A stretch of 64,000 nucleotides of DNA from Verrucomicrobiota bacterium (GTDB taxonomy: Bacteria > Verrucomicrobiota > Verrucomicrobiia > Limisphaerales > J093), in the NCBI GenBank assembly GCA_022710935.1, contig JAKLFY010000021.1, positions 18,423-82,422 on the forward strand. Reading direction: 5' to 3'. Below are positions 63,453 through 64,000 of this stretch, piece by piece (the first letter of the stretch is position 1; each line of letters begins with the position of its first letter). The notes under the pieces were generated by a model. The model was not told the origin of the DNA, ran no database searches, and saw nothing but the letters and a program-made list of their open reading frames with translations. The position numbers and the translations under genes were made by a program.

Positions 63453-63794
63453 ACCTGAGAACCAGACTAGGGACCACCCGGCCCAAACGCACGCCGAAAG
63501 TGGGCGAGCAAGGCGACCAGGCGCAGGACGAGATTCTCCGATTCAGGGCCGCCAGCGAAAGGGCGTCATTGAGTGGAACGTGGCTGTCGATCCTGCATTT
63601 CGAGAAGCTGGTCGAGGCGCCGACTGACGTGGATGCCGCGGAAGACCAGGATGTTCGAACAATAAAGTGACAGGTTCTTAATAATTGACATGCCCTTGGT
63701 GTTGGCGTACGTGTGTGTGCGGCAATGTCGCGAGGTGATGGAGTGAGTGTCATGAGTGTAATGGAGTGAGTTGGAAGCGAGGTATCGTATGCGG
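63453..63794. other. Spacer before the RAYT remnant, no gene identified
   Basis: Open frames on both strands reach across this stretch, but none shows a recognisable domain. It becomes AT-richer and contains the near-direct repeat TGGAGTGAGT (near 63738 and 63763). TTGACA at 63685-63690 is a possible -35 box, but the -10 is poor. Confidence 0.35.
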
Positions 63795-64000
63795 ATGGCA
63801 CGGATCAAGATCAGGGGGCGAGGAGCGGTGTATCACTGCATCTCGCGCGTGGTGGGCGGGCAGAGGCTGTTGGTGTATCGGGGTTCATGAAGGAGCTCAA
63901 GCAGCGGTTCAGCAAGTGGTACAACCGGCAACAGAACCGGTACGGGACGCTGTGGGCGGAGCGGTTCAAGAGCGTGGTGGTGGAGGATCAACCCAGTGCG
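63795..64000 (+). pseudogene. REP-associated tyrosine transposase (RAYT) remnant
   Basis: The first part reads MARIKIRGRGAVYHCISRVV then GGQRLLVYRGS and a TGA at 63888. In the next frame it resumes as MKELKQRFSKWYNRQQNRYG then TLWAERFKSVVVEDQPSA up to the window edge. These are the N-terminal and C-terminal thirds of the TnpA_REP (Y1 transposase) family. The middle, including the HUH motif and probably the catalytic Tyr, is missing at the junction. So the gene has an internal deletion and frameshift and cannot be active. It continues beyond the right edge. Confidence 0.78.

Noticed and set aside
63149..63670. A plus-strand open frame of 173 codons over the DUF1015 start and spacer
   Set aside because: Its first half is antisense to a confident gene, and the spacer part has no recognisable domain. 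I could not support it as a gene.

Overview
The window is high-GC chromosomal DNA that reads most like a free-living Verrucomicrobiota (Pedosphaera/Limisphaera-like). The grounds are two long solitary pseudopilins with the [16 protein letters not shown] prepilin motif, many Sec/Tat-exported sugar-active proteins (DUF1080, Gfo/Idh/MocA, sialate esterase, PQQ propellers, CotH/lamin-tail giants), menaquinone synthesis by the futalosine route (mqnA, mqnE, ubiE), and a mass of small palindromic intergenic repeats. Taxonomy is inferred from protein style only. I found no rRNA, tRNA, CRISPR array or origin.

Layout. 1-6.2 kb: the start of a sugar isomerase, a palindrome-rich spacer, a giant secreted CotH/lamin-tail protein, and a VapBC toxin-antitoxin pair. 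6.2-15 kb: a nested MITE, two glycosidase-like TIM barrels, a pseudopilin and two PQQ-type propeller proteins. 15-23 kb: mqnA, then a catabolic-looking cluster (isomerase, sialate O-acetylesterase, glycosidase-like protein, DUF1080 hydrolase, Gfo/Idh/MocA dehydrogenase) that fits oxidative 3-keto-glycoside cleavage. 23-34 kb: a CAP-domain protein, a serine hydrolase, a CXXCH/PD40/TPR protein and a triple Ig-PA14 surface protein ending in a clear terminator. 34-38.6 kb: SMP-30 lactonase, then a housekeeping run tyrA-aroA-cmk-plsC.

38.8-48.6 kb is a compact same-strand island that I read as a phage-defence locus: a PLD-nuclease/SNF2 helicase fusion, an OLD-like AAA ATPase, a truncated DUF4276 partner, a large N6-adenine methyltransferase, a DUF5677-like protein and a DUF3800 protein. 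The genes overlap or lie 3-26 bp apart, and the target-recognition part of the methyltransferase is AT-rich. I could not match this gene set to a named system. It is the best candidate here for something undescribed.

48.6-63.5 kb returns to ordinary genes: a pseudopilin, asd, rpe, a TPR membrane protein, a sulfatase remnant, a metallophosphoesterase, ubiE, an O-antigen-ligase-like protein, hypF-hypC, mqnE and a DUF1015 protein. The right edge holds a decayed REP-associated tyrosine transposase (RAYT).

Small repeats connect the window. (i) About ten hairpins carry the GTAG/GGAG foot typical of RAYT-mobilised REPs. (ii) A roughly 158-bp element bounded on one side by the hairpin TTAGCGAGGC occurs in several copies, one of them split by a 284-bp MITE with TTA duplications. 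(iii) Inverted-repeat elements of 72-93 bp with TAG-bearing tips supply the stop codons of the genes they abut.
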